Shown: positions 41,041 to 52,424 of the stretch, piece after piece
How the letters are laid out: the number at the start of each line of letters is the position of its first letter
Position numbering within the stretch: the stretch's first letter is position 1
Made by a program: the position numbers and the translations under genes
The notes under the pieces: generated by a model
Told to the model about the DNA's origin: nothing
The model's database searches: none
The model's input: only the letters and a program-made list of their open reading frames with translations
DNA from: Andrena cerasifolii
Taxonomy: Eukaryota > Arthropoda > Insecta > Hymenoptera > Andrenidae
NCBI RefSeq assembly: GCF_050908995.1
Contig: NC_135123.1
Span: forward strand, 4,340,001 to 4,404,000
Direction: 5' to 3'
Length of the DNA stretch: 64,000 nucleotides

Positions 41041-42600
41041 CAGAAAATATCGCGTCGCGATCGATTGCAGGAGGTGGCACTAGTGGCATTGATACGGTCC
41101 GCGAAGCAGTACAGAACGTCAGTGACTCAAAACATGTCGCACGTTGCGCTGTCGCGCGATGGAACGAGCTTAAACGTGCTTCAGCTTTATCTGCCACAAG
41201 TGACATTCGGTACCTTCCAAAGCGCGAATGTTTCTGATCGCGAACGATCGTTTAGTCTGAGCAGAACGTCTGTAAAACGCGAGAAAATCGAGAACGCCAG
41301 GTGACAAGACGCAAGTGGCTCGCGATGCTATAGTGGGGGAAAGGCGCACGGTGGCAGCACTGTGCCTCGAACAGAGCACGAAAGAGAGGGAAGGAGAATA
41401 ACGAGGATGCCGAATAGCAGAGGAACCGAGACAGGAGAACTGGAGTGAGATCGCACGATACAGGGAACCCCGTGCGCGAGAGAGACCGCGATTTCGTTCA
41501 ACCGCACGCGGTAGACGGTGATTGTCCGAGCGAGTGGGATAGCCGATGCCAAGCGGAAGAAGGACAGCGAGTGGGTAGAAGGAGAGCCGATTCGCGAGGG
41601 AGAGGCGACGAGTTTGTTTATCGCCTTGGTGAACGGCGAGAGTAGTCAGTGCGGTGCTACACTCGGTCTGTAGTGGTCGGGAACGATCGGTGATAGCTGG
41701 CTTCGTCGCACGTTCGGCCTTGTTCTTTTGACAATTTACACGGAATAGTTGTGCGCGGGTGCTGTCGCGTTTTCCGTCGTGCACATGCCAGCATTCGTTT
41801 GATCCCGTCGAAGACCTCGGGCCGATAGAACATGCCGCGAACCACTGTCAAAACATAGTTGTTCTGTGCGTTGTGTGCCAAAGTCGGTGGCATTCGTGTC
41901 GTACGCCGCAAAATCCCCGGAATTCCAGCGACGTGGGGGTATCTACAACGATACCGAGCAGGCAAGCATGTTTCCACTTTACTTAAAATAAATGTCACCG
42001 TGGCGATCCGTTGAATCCGTACGGTGACTCGTAACCTCCTGTCATTTTTTTACATCGGTCCGTGGCTCCGTTCTGCTCCCGCAACGGGTTGTCCTGCCGA
42101 TTTCAGTGATTGGCCACACGACTCTTTGGCCTTTGTTTCTCTCAGCTGACATCGTATCCTCGTGCTCCAGCGACTTTCTCCTCGCGAAACTTCTGCCCGT
42201 TTCTCGATCGCCTGTCTGCTCCGTACGCGTACTAAATAAACTGCTAAACCGTTTTAACGGTATCGTTCGTCGCGAATTTCTCCCCGACGAGGGGTCGTTG
42301 ATCTCCATTCTTTCACTTTCATCGAAAATACACGCTGACCACGATACGCACACGAAACGTGCACGCGTTGCTTGCTGCGTAGAGGGAAAAAGATGCCTAT
42401 GAAAGCAGCGTCTGGTGTTAGCGTTTCGCGTGTGTAATTTAGGCGAGCGAGTGGCCAGCGAAAAGTCATCTGCATAAAGTGAGCACGGATTCGTGGTTAT
42501 ATATATATATATTTGGGAATAAACCGATTGGTTGTTTTTTTAATGAGAGTTCAATGTCGCGTGTGTTACTTATAGTGGTTACTAGTCACGTGATATACCC
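41041..42600 (+). promoter_or_regulatory. CpG-rich promoter and probable long 5' UTR, Inr+DPE at 41646-41679
   Basis: The segment is clearly GC- and CpG-rich against its surroundings. On the plus strand TCAGTG at 41646-41651 fits the arthropod initiator (A+1 at 41648), and GGTCG falls at exactly +28 to +32, a full match to the downstream promoter element RGWYV. No TATA box stands at -30. The first ATGs downstream open only short frames, so this would be 5' UTR; a possible donor GTGAGC is at 42479. The coding part would lie beyond the window. The 204-codon minus-strand frame here lacks domain character. Confidence 0.5.
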
Positions 42601-43460
42601 GAATGAGTTTTTTGTAGTAAGATTTCACATAGGTACGTTTTTTCAGTAGTTTTGTTTCGTTTTAAAACGCCAATGCGTTAAAGATTTCTTTTCGTGTTGA
42701 AATTGTCCAAATTCAGCTCCAATCGATTCCTCTGGCGCGAGGTTGAAAATTCAGGCCGGATAAGTATTAATAATAACGCGTGTTAATATTGCAAATTTTT
42801 TAATGTGGCGGATCACGTGTGCTCGGTAGATTATAGTGCGAAAAGTTAGTGTGAAAAAAGTGACCGTTAGGTGAGCTGGTGTTTATTTCCGAAATACTCG
42901 AGCATATCGGGCACCGACATAGAGGAAAATGCTTAGGTGGGGGATACTGGCGTTGTTTCTTGCATTGCTTTATCGGGTGCACCCGTACCCATGTGAATAG
43001 AATCTCAACTGAACTGTCATTTATGGCTGAAAAGAATTGTTGTAATCTAGAATCGTAAATTTAATTGTGTTTTTTGTTAAAAAAATGAGAACTCGCCAGT
43101 AGTTTCATTTTCTGTATAATGGAACGTAAGTGGACGCAAACCAATGACACATTTTTTTTAAAGAAAAGTTGTTCTTTAAGAAATCATTTGATCGACCAAT
43201 ATTATGTACATATGTACACATGTGTATAGAAAAATATCTGATTTATCGAATATGCGGAGTTTTGCATTTGTTTCGATTATCGGCTCATTTCAGAGAGAAA
43301 AATTGGCGTTCTTTTGCTTGTGGCATTTGATAAATTCTTTTTCCATTCCGCGTTCGTAACTTATCATTCTGTGGTAGGAAGAAGTGGGGATGGTTATCGA
43401 AGAAAGGGGTAAACTTTTCCTCTGGGAAACCGTTTTTTTCACCGAAAATTTAGGATATAC
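42601..43460. other. Non-coding, possibly first intron of the 41.6-kb gene
   Basis: AT-rich sequence after the CpG-rich block; no features recognised. Confidence 0.25.
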
Positions 43461-44152
43461 TTCCGAATGACCCCAGTGGCCGATCGACACGAGGCTTGAG
43501 GGGTTGGGTGGGGAGGGGGTGTGGACCCTAAATCTAAAATTGTAGCTTCGGGAATTTATTAGTTTCCGAAATATTAATAAAAAAATAGTGTTACTTTTTT
43601 TTACAAATTATTTTTTTGAACTGCATACACGTAGCCCTAACGGGGTTTCATCCTGCGCTCCCCTCAATTTGTCCTACGGACAGCTGGACGCGTTCCCCTT
43701 ACCCCCGCGTGCTCCTCAGGCGCCTAAATGGCATGCGTATTTAGCTGAAACTCCAAGTCAATTTTCTCGAAAACGAAGCGCGATATTAAAAAATTGTATT
43801 CTATATTTTCGCCTTATTTTGGCCTGTAGAATCACCCCCTAGAGTATTGCCTATCAATAAAGTAATAGGTATCTACCCTGTATAATAGGATTCTGGTTAA
43901 AATCTACAAACTTACATCGCTTTACGCGCCCCCCGCACTAATATAGCCCCAACCAATACTAATATCCAGAACAAGTTGGAAAGTGGAATGCGTAATGTCG
44001 GAATAAGTCAACAGAAATATTAAAAGTTTTTTTATTATTATTTCGTAAACTAATAAATTCCCGAAGAAACAATTTTAGATTTAGGGTCCAAACACCCTCC
44101 CCACCCCTCCCGACAAATCTCGTGCCGATCGGCCACTGGGGCCATTCGGAAG
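43461..44152. mobile_element. MITE, same family as 19631-20339
   Basis: The ends TTCCGAATGACCCCAGTGGC and GCCACTGGGGCCATTCGGAA are inverted, followed inward by the mirrored TCTAAAATTGTAGCTTCGGG blocks. The centre shares CAAGTTGGAAAGTGGAATGCG-like sequence and the GCCCCAACCAATACTAATA phrase with the 19.6-kb copy. Confidence 0.75.
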
Positions 44153-45195
44153 TGCAGCCAAAATTTATATGGATCGAAAGCACGTATCAAACAACATTAA
44201 AAAATAACAATTTTGAGTTTAGGAATCTATTCAGTAAAAAGTTATTAAGTAAAAGTGACTGTGAAATTTTGACGTATATTCTGACCCCTAATGTGACCAA
44301 CTATTGTGCTTCAATTCGAAAGGATACTTTTTTTTTAATCAATACTATACAACTAGTGTTCCTTCTCGAGAAATTTTATAATTACTTATGTCTTATTTCT
44401 CGAGAAATACTGTAATTTCTCGAGAAACTTAAGTCTAGGAAAAATATTATAAATCTCATTTATTTTCGTAAATGAATGTATTACTAGTTAATCGCGAACG
44501 TGTAAATACATCTACAATTTATAATACATCTTATTACTAACATTAGAACCTATATGAATTCCAATAGAAAATCACAGTACAGAAGATTCGATGTTATTAA
44601 CTGCTGAAGGTGCTCTTAAATTCTTATTTAAAAATTTAGAAAAATTGTACACTGAATTAAGTACTTAATGAGTTTCTTGTGGCTATTAAAGAAGAAATAT
44701 AGAATTTAATATAAAATATAAAATTTTTGCATGATCCAGAATTTCTTCCAAAAGAGTCAAAAGACGCAGTTCTTCATTTAGCACCCAAAATAGATATTTC
44801 TAAAACGTGAAAATATAACAGTAACAGATTTTGTCACAAAAAAAATAGATTCGCTGACGCTACATTAGACGCATTGTGCTATTTAAAAATAAATTTTAAA
44901 ACCAAAAAGTGACGTTTCACTTTGTACAAGTTTTGTATTAAACAAATAAATTTACCAATTATATTTAATATCTATTTTTTATTTACACAAGATTTGTATA
45001 AATTAGACAGGAATAATCATTTAGTTAAAGTTTCCTTGTGTTTTCGATAAATATTATCAACATTATTCCAAAAACATAATTTTTGCAATATTTTTTTCAA
45101 TTTCTCGAGAATTCTCAAGAAAAGCGATCTCATTTCTGTTTTCTCGAGAAACAAAAAATACGGAGAAATCAGGAAGACTATATACAACGTAGGCC
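44153..45195. other. AT-rich DNA
   Basis: Very AT-rich, with repeated CTCGAGAAAT phrases near 44360-44430 and 45110-45150 but no defined element. Confidence 0.3.
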
Positions 45196-45510
45196 CAAAC
45201 TCACATCGGTTCGCTACCATGCTTTACGCGCCCCCGCACTAATCTAGCCCCAACCAATACTAAAGGTACATCCACACGACGACACTTTTTGTGTCTAGAT
45301 CAAGTGTCTTCAGTCTAGCTCTAGCTCAACTCCCGCGTCGATAGGTCGAATTCATTCCGCGGACTGCTCTAGCCAGTTTCGAATGTTCCGACAATTTTTT
45401 TGAGTGTCGTGAGTATACACTTTTTGAGTATACACTTGATCTAGACACAAAACTGACGTCGTGTAGACGTACCTTTATACCCCGGACAAATTAGAAAGTG
45501 GAAGGCGCAC
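45196..45510. mobile_element. Fragment of the 19.6-kb MITE family interrupted by a TA-flanked MITE
   Basis: The core phrases AAACTCACATCGGTTCG, CCCCAACCAATACTAA and AAATTAGAAAGTGGAAGGCG of the 19.6-kb family are split by an insert at 45263-45475. The insert has inverted ends AAGGTACATCCACACGACG and AAGGTACGTCTACACGACG and TA on both sides. The uninterrupted arrangement occurs at about 19970 and 43960. Confidence 0.75.
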
Positions 45511-45717
45511 GATATACTTTATCGCTTTGTCATAAGGTAATTGAACATCTTCAAAGAAAGAATCTGCAGTTCCAGCAAACTGACGACATTTGGTTTTCCC
45601 TCTTACGCAAATAAAACGTCCAGAACCGTGCTGACCTGTTTCAAATAACTTCATCGGTTTGCGATGAACACCACAATTCTTACTAATTCTCAGCAGCCCT
45701 TGCTCCCGCAACCCCAT
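45475..45717 (-). pseudogene. Merlin-like transposase N-terminal fragment
   Basis: The minus-strand frame reads REQGLLRISKNC, HRKPMKLFETG, GRFICVRGKTKCRQ and DSFFEDVQLPYDKAIKY. The order (short Cys-containing finger, WRC/FxC-xxxxCR, then a T-FE-x-L patch) resembles the N-terminus of Merlin/IS1016-type transposases. The second finger Cys and the whole catalytic DDE domain are missing, so it is a broken remnant. The family call rests on motif memory only. Confidence 0.45.
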
Positions 45718-46437
45718 ACTAGAGCACTTTCTTCAGACTGTGGTGAAGAACACAAGTTCCACGTTACCATTTTAAATATACGTAATTACTTTATTTCTTT
45801 TCTAGCCTGAGTATTTTATGCTGTCGAAATTCCTCAATGTAACCGTTTCGAGAAACAAAGATACTATACAATTTATAAAAATTTTGTCGAAAGACATAGA
45901 AAATATGTAAAAATTTTGCAAGTTTTTCGCCTTGTAAATTTTCAACGAATAGATTCCTAAACTCCAAATTGTTATTTTTGCATGTTATTTGATACGTGCT
46001 TTCGATCCATATAAATTTCCGGTGAAAAAAAAGGTTTCCCAGAGGTAAAATTCACATGAAGAAAGTATTGTTCTTATTGGGAAAAGTACCTTTAACACAT
46101 TCCGCAGGGCTGATGTCATAAGACACAAACCGACACTACCTGCTCTACCCTATACCTTCAGAAATGGTATGAACGTGTTAAATGAATGTTTCATAGAAAT
46201 TAACGTAGTCCTTAATACTAATACAATACTAATTATAAGTAACTTATTACGAAATTTGCGAGTTAGACTAGCTTCATTCAAGCATATGTGTGCAGTTGAA
46301 CTGCAGCACAGTTTTGAGTGGTTTATAGTAGTGTAGCTGCTAGCTAAAGCACTAAAATCTGCTCCCCAGTTGTTAGCTGCTAATACTTGGATCATTCAAT
46401 TCCATTGCAAAATAATTCATACGTGCAGGATAAGTAT
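45718..46437. other. Intergenic DNA
   Basis: No features recognised. Confidence 0.3.
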
Positions 46438-46445
46438 CTTTTAAC

Positions 46446-47452
46446 CAGGGACCTGGAACGAAATGTTTGTTCGTTTCGGTTCAGCTCCGACAATAATAAT
46501 TTCGTTTCGGTTAATATCGTTCTTGCTGAAAAATATTTCGTTCCCATCAGAACGAAAAACAAATTTTGTCGCGAACCGGTTAAATCATTTTAATAAAAAA
46601 AAACTCGTGTAAACTTATTTTAACAATTGTATTGCCTTTGGTACTTATATTAAAAAATATTATACGTTATCTAGTGAGAACTTCACTAACTTAAGAAATT
46701 AACAAGCTCTTTATTATATATTGATAAAAAATACACAGCATGCTTTTGCTAAGGACAGTCGAAACGGTTGACTGCCTATTTCGACGGTTACGTTGCGAGT
46801 GCCCTCCGAGCGCTCTTTCCCGCTGTCCCCCAATTTCACCCTGGCGCGTCCTTTTCCTCTCGCACAGGGCAATAAACAGCCCACTCGAGTGGCCTTAAAC
46901 TCTCCTGCAGACTAGGGTAGGTTTTGTGCCTACAGTTATAGTTGTGTATTATAGAATATTATATATTATGTCTTACGAAAAAAATTTAGAGTTTTGATGC
47001 TTTTGGTTGCAACCTGTGCCCACGAGGGCAGGACTCCCAACGCCTCTCAGGGAAGGTCGCGATCCGGACGAGCGCTTTTTGAACGAGACCGGGCTCAAAT
47101 TATGGGGGCCGATGGGCATTAAAAAAGTGCAAAGCATTAGGGGTATCTCGCTAGCCGCTTTTATAAAAAATGGCTCTAAACATATACAGGTTACTAGATA
47201 TAAGAAAACAATCACCGCAGTTCAGACCCCTTTTTTTACCGACACGAAACATAGTGAAAATAAGGGGCGCGCTCAATTTAAAAATTTTAACTCGAAGTGT
47301 ACAGAACGTTATTAGTCGGGAATTTTTATTTCGGTTATATCGTTTTCACCCCTGCAACAGGGTTAAGAATTTCGTTTCGTTTCTGTTCTGGAAAAATATT
47401 TCGTTCTTCTTTTCGTTTATCGTTTTCGCTTCTGTTCCGTTCCGGGTCCCTG
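46446..47452. mobile_element. hAT-like element, CAGGGACC(T/C)GGAACG ends
   Basis: CAGGGACCTGGAACGAAATG at the left matches CAGGGACCCGGAACGGAAC at the right in inverted orientation, with further mirrored CGAAACGAAAT blocks inside. CTTTTAAC stands left of the element and GTTTTAAC two bases beyond the right tip, so the duplication is close to but not exactly placed. No transposase is intact. Confidence 0.65.
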
Positions 47453-47889
47453 CAGTTTTAACCAATGTTTTATTTCGAGGAAGACAGATTTGAAAATTGT
47501 GTTGAACACGCTGCGCTACAACGAGACTTATTGTTCTAGAAACCACTATTTTTCTCTGTGTCTCTTTCTATCAATGCTTCGACAATGCTTATAAACATTA
47601 ACTACTACTACCATTATTGTTATTCGTCTTTATTATTTGAAATATACAGAGAAAAATAATACATAAAAACTAGCGAAATAAAGGGCGAGGCTGTAGTAGA
47701 ATACTGTTAGGAACCTACCCGTAACTAAATAACTAACATTAAACTAAAACTAAAACTAGGGAAGAAAATAGAAACAGAGAGAATCTAAACATTATTCTGA
47801 CGCATAGTGCAAAAATATATTTCGTCGAGGTTTACATTTAAAATCAGGAAACGAATTTAGCCCTCGAATACACTGTCAAAACAGCCATT

Positions 47890-48160
47890 TTGGTGTGTAA
47901 GATTTAATAGCCGTTTCTTATAGATTTTTGCGCGCTTTGCCGTTTGTCGCCATCACCCTCAGTTTTTGAGAAATTCGATTTTGAAAAAAAAACTGCAAAT
48001 TTTCAACTTTGAACATCTTTTGTGTTGAAACAATAATAGTTATTCGGTTGCATGGTCTGTGAAATTATTCTATGAACCCTCGCGAACACAACGATATAAG
48101 TTATTATTGAATTATAAGCATTTAAATATGTTTAAACAACGATTAAAGGGAAAAGGACAC
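47890..48160. mobile_element. Truncated copy of the 22.9-kb hAT-type element
   Basis: Shares CATCACCCTCAGTTTTTGAG, TTCAACTTTGAACATCTTTT and the following 100 bp with the internal foldback of 22873-24105. Neither terminal repeat is present. Confidence 0.65.
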
Positions 48161-48830
48161 TCTAAATGCAATTTTTGCAGATTGGAAAGATTGGAAAATT
48201 AAATGTTATTAAGCTGAATTTTAAAAAATATAGTGTCGTAAAGCTCGTCACGACACACATTTTTTCTATTTACCGTTTGTTTATCCAATCATTACTATTC
48301 GAGCAAAAAATTATAAACAAAAAATTTTTCATCGTCCAAAATCATTATTTCTTTAAACATAAATAGCGATAACTTGTGTAAATATTAACGGATGGATATG
48401 AAACTTAAAACATAACTTCAGAAAACTCTAGGAAAGCCGTAAAATGCATGCACAAAACCCTTATGTTAACAAATGTAATAATATTTAATTAAAAAGTAGT
48501 ACTGGACATAACCCATGTTTTTCAACGTTCGCCGTTAAAAAGTATCGAGGCAATTTTGAGGTACATATAACTTGCAGCGACAAAGTTTTTCCTTAGTATA
48601 CAAGGAAGATTTTCACCAATTTTCACACTGATTAATAAATAATTGTAGAAGATATGACGATATATATAAATCGCGCGCCAGCAACAGTCAGCGGCCACGT
48701 ATAATGCGCTGCTTGGCAGGCTTAGCACTCACGTTGACTACATAAAACTATGTTCTACATAAAACCTAAGCTAAAAACCAGTGTATTTTGACCAGCAACA
48801 CATATGTAACAGCAGTGACCAAAGTGTTAA

Positions 48831-49514
48831 GGGGGTAGATTACCCTCAGCAGCCCAAAATCAGGCCCTTCTTCAAACGCATATTCTGAAGTAATAAATGA
48901 ATATAGATATAAATTTTCTTTTAATTTTTAAGCGTGATTTTGTTGAATTTAATGCGCAAAAAGAAAATTTTAAATATATTCATAGGAAAAAAAGTTATAA
49001 ATATAAATGTGCGAGTGTGTACGTCATGCACCGTTTGATGGTGAACACGATTCCGGGCAGGTGAATTACCTAAAACACAAAGTAAAAGCATTTTTATAAT
49101 CTGTAAGACAGTCTCCATCTTGTGCAGGAAGCAAAATTTTGATAAACAAATTGATACAATTTTTATATTGATGGTTTCTGAATTTATCCTTTCTTTTTGT
49201 AGGAAAAATATTTATCTTTTTTTTTAAAGAATTTATATTGAAAATGTGCTCCCAATATATAGAGGGGAACAGTTTCCTGCAGCTCTCTGTAAATTTTCAT
49301 TCAAATCGTTCGAGCGGTTTTCGAGATTTTATGTTCCCCGTTTTGGAAAACTTAGTTTCTGGAAAATCGCGTTTAGTACATTTTTTATTGTAATTCCTTC
49401 AATTTTGGGAATTTCGGGGCTCGGTTGCGCTTAAAATACGTAGAAAAGCAGCTAGCAGAATATGCAAACATCTTAAAAACCAATTTTCGAAAATTTCGAG
49501 GGTAACCTACCCCC
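48831..49514. mobile_element. TTAA-flanked MITE, GGGGGTAG ends
   Basis: TTAA at 48827-48830 and 49515-49518 flank GGGGGTAGATTACCCTC and the inverse of GGGGGTAGGTTACCCTC. About 680 bp, no transposase frame. Confidence 0.78.
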
Positions 49515-49518
49515 TTAA

Positions 49519-49798
49519 CCCTTAACTGGTATCTTGGAGTCGCTCATGACCCCAGGCACGCAAAGTTCGCTGCAAAATTTTTGGTTGTCTAAGCTTGTAA
49601 ACTGTTTTTCTAATTAATTTTATAATAACAGTTTAACTTTCTAGGTTTCTATTATTTTACACATTACCTAAGAACAAAATATTCATAGAGGTTGATTCAG
49701 GGCCGACTTTACAAATGTCTGTGTCCTTTTTTATTTGGGGTCTGCCACGACCCCAGTATACCAGCCACGTTTGCCAAAAACAGTATACCAGTTAAGGG
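49519..49798. mobile_element. TTAA-flanked MITE, CCCTTAACTGGTAT ends
   Basis: The ends CCCTTAACTGGTATCTTGG and (reverse-complemented) CCCTTAACTGGTATACTG are flanked by TTAA at 49515-49518 and 49799-49802. The left TTAA is shared with the neighbouring MITE. Confidence 0.78.
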
Positions 49799-49802
49799 TT
49801 AA

Positions 49803-50900
49803 TATGCGAATGAAGGACATCAATGCGGTGTTGAAAGTAGTAGAAAAATGCACTGCTTTGCAAGAAAATTCCACCTAACTCCTTTTGATTTTTATATAGT
49901 TATGCGATCACGTTAAAGGTGTAGTGTATACAAAATATCTTCACTTAAAATACCTACTTACGGTTGAAACAGAAAATTACTGAAACGCTTGAAGAAGTCA
50001 TACGCTGCTATTAACTCATCGGGGGTTATTAGTAGAATTCATGCGTCCTTCTTCGGCGGGCACAACTACAGTCACTCTGATACAATCACTGCTAAAATAG
50101 ACCTTGGTCGATTTAATAATTTGCATGTTCAGCCATCAGTGTCTAACTTACGATTAGTCGATTGAGATATTTCATTGCTCTTTCACATTGTTGGTTACGT
50201 AAGTTTCCAATGTTATATTAATTAAAAGCATATTCAACAGCTGTATTAGTCACTAGCTTACACGAATAGTGAAAAAAATGTTGTTGACCTGAAGGCATGT
50301 GAACACCTTACAATTAACGTGCTAAGCGTTTCTTGGCTTAAGGAATATGCATATCGTAAACGGTATCATGTTTACATAGCTACCAAACGACTTTACAAAC
50401 ATGAGGATTAACGAAACTGTGAGAAACAGTTGAAGACTATTTATTTCTCTAGCTGAAAATTTATTGACAATATTTTACGTAATAAATAAGGTAATAATAT
50501 TAAATGGATATTTAATAATAGATCTTATTGCGAATTAGTTTTTACAGTTTTAGTAATACAGAGGTGTCCGTTCGCAGTAGATTGTAGCTTTTTTAAACGT
50601 CAGTAAATCCACGTTTCTTATCGTTTCTTTTCTTTCTATCGTTTTTCCTTGTTTTCTTCTTAGTACCTTTACTCGTGCTTCGGGAAGTTTTGAAGAAGTT
50701 TTTTATTGAAAATCTGTACACTTACTTCAAGACACGCTAGTTTACCGACGTTTGAAGACCCTTTTGTTCCTTTTTATAAATTTCATTACGCAATTAAGTT
50801 TATAATTTTATAGCTATAGTTCGTTTGCATAAATCACGAGATATGTGGAAGTAGATATGGTGAAATGACTTTTGGAAGAGGGTCGAGTGTAAACACAGCA
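49803..50900. other. Intergenic DNA
   Basis: No features recognised. Confidence 0.3.
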
Positions 50901-51094
50901 AAGGGGTCGTCCTTAAATTACCTAAGGTTTTTTTTGGGGGGGGGTCGCGAATTTTTCTTACGGGGGGGGGGGGAGGCAGGTAGCGTCTTACGTAATATTT
51001 TTTAATCTAACTTTCAATAAATACAGTAGTTTTAGTTTAAATTTCCCGAAACCGAGTTAAATGAATTATATAAACCTTTAAAAGAATTTCAATA

Positions 51095-51838
51095 ATTGAA
51101 AAAATGAAGTGTAAAAAAATATTACGTAAGAAGGACGTTGCAATATCATCAAATCTTACGAATTCTCATACTGCGAGAAGGAGGGGGTAATAAATCGCTA
51201 AAATTACCCTTACGAAATTTAACCCTCGTCAGGCGGCATAATTTTACAATGTTAACTGGCGGAAGAGGCTCAATTGTACCCCTACATATTTTACATGAAT
51301 ATTCTCACTGTCGGTATAATTTGTACGATAAATGGATAACATTTAGTCTCAATGAAAATCAAAAAAGAAATTCCTAAATTTTCTTTTATAATGTAAATTA
51401 TCTATTTTGTTTTACTTTTTTGTAATAAAATACCATTATCATTAGAAATAAATCGTATTATTTTTTTCTTCCATTATCTTCATACAGAATGTACGAGGGC
51501 GCAATTGTGTCTATGCCGCTGTTATGGATGCAACCCTCGACTCGACCCCCTATCTCGGAAGGGGGCAGATATATTTTTCTGAAATTTCGTCTATATAATC
51601 TAGACCAAAAATTTAGAGATGTCACGAAACATCAGCCCTCCACGGCTTCTCGAAAAAAAGTTATCGTAATTTAAAAACGCAGAAGTTACAATTGTACCAA
51701 TGCCACCTGACGAGGGTTAAATTACGTAAGGGTAATTTTGGCGATTTCTTATCCCTTCCCTCGCCCAGTATAAGAAGCCCTAAGATTTGATATTGCAACC
51801 GCCTTCTTACGTAACATTTTTTTACACTTAATTTTTAA
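51095..51838. mobile_element. Foldback with a central TTAA MITE (51223-51716)
   Basis: The inner MITE has ends CCCTCGTCAGGCGGCA and CCCTCGTCAGGTGGCA (right end reverse-complemented) bracketed by TTAA at 51219-51222 and 51717-51720. Outside it, TTACCCTTACG-AAATT and about 100 further bases on the left are mirrored on the right (CGTAAGGGTAA, CTTCTTACGTAA). The inner element therefore sits at the centre of a larger inverted repeat. G runs of 9 and 12 lie just before it, at about 50938-50975. Confidence 0.7.
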
Positions 51839-52118
51839 TAAATAAGTCTGATAAATAGTCTTATATATGCAATACTTTACGATGTAAGTAAATAGCACGC
51901 GAATAAATATCGTTTAAATGTTTAACATCTTTATAAGGGCACTCGGACATGGAGATCGAAATTGACATCTCTAAAGTCTGAATTATTTTTAGAATATAAC
52001 AACGTATGAATTTTGTATGTTCGCAACTTTTAGATGATCGATGATTTATGTGTCGAGGAAAGTGAGTGATATTCAGATTATCGTGCCTCCCCAATTAAAG
52101 TGAGCAACTATTGTTATC

Positions 52119-52419
52119 TGTTGGAATATGTACAACGATAGACTGTTCCTAGAGTTAGACTGTCAGGGACTTTAAGGACCCGGTAACTTATGAGTTTCCT
52201 TTCTTTCGCTACAGGAGACCCAAAAGAGGGGAAAACGGTCTTCTCGACCCCTGCGCTTCTCAGTCCGAGAAAACCCTCTGAACGGATAACTTGTATCGCG
52301 CTAAAGACAGTATTCTTTCTATTACTTTTAGTTTAAGTTTTATACAGTTCTTATTATTATACTGACGTTCGACTGTGTGACTTTTATTTTCTTGAATAAA
52401 TAAACATTATATTCTAACA
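52119..52419. mobile_element. Probable solo LTR, 301 bp
   Basis: It begins TGTTGGAATATG and ends ATTCTAACA, the TGTTxx...xxAACA pattern of retrotransposon LTRs. AATAAATAAA lies near the 3' end, as expected for the polyadenylation signal. The 5-bp flanks TTATC and TTATT agree at four positions. No primer-binding site, coding region or second LTR is present, so it would be a solo LTR, plus-strand by its poly(A) signal. Confidence 0.5.
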
Positions 52420-52424
52420 TTATT

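Noticed and set aside
41170..41784. 204-codon minus-strand frame
   Set aside because: Arg/Ser-rich frame in CpG-rich DNA where stops are rare; no domain and opposite to the promoter signature.
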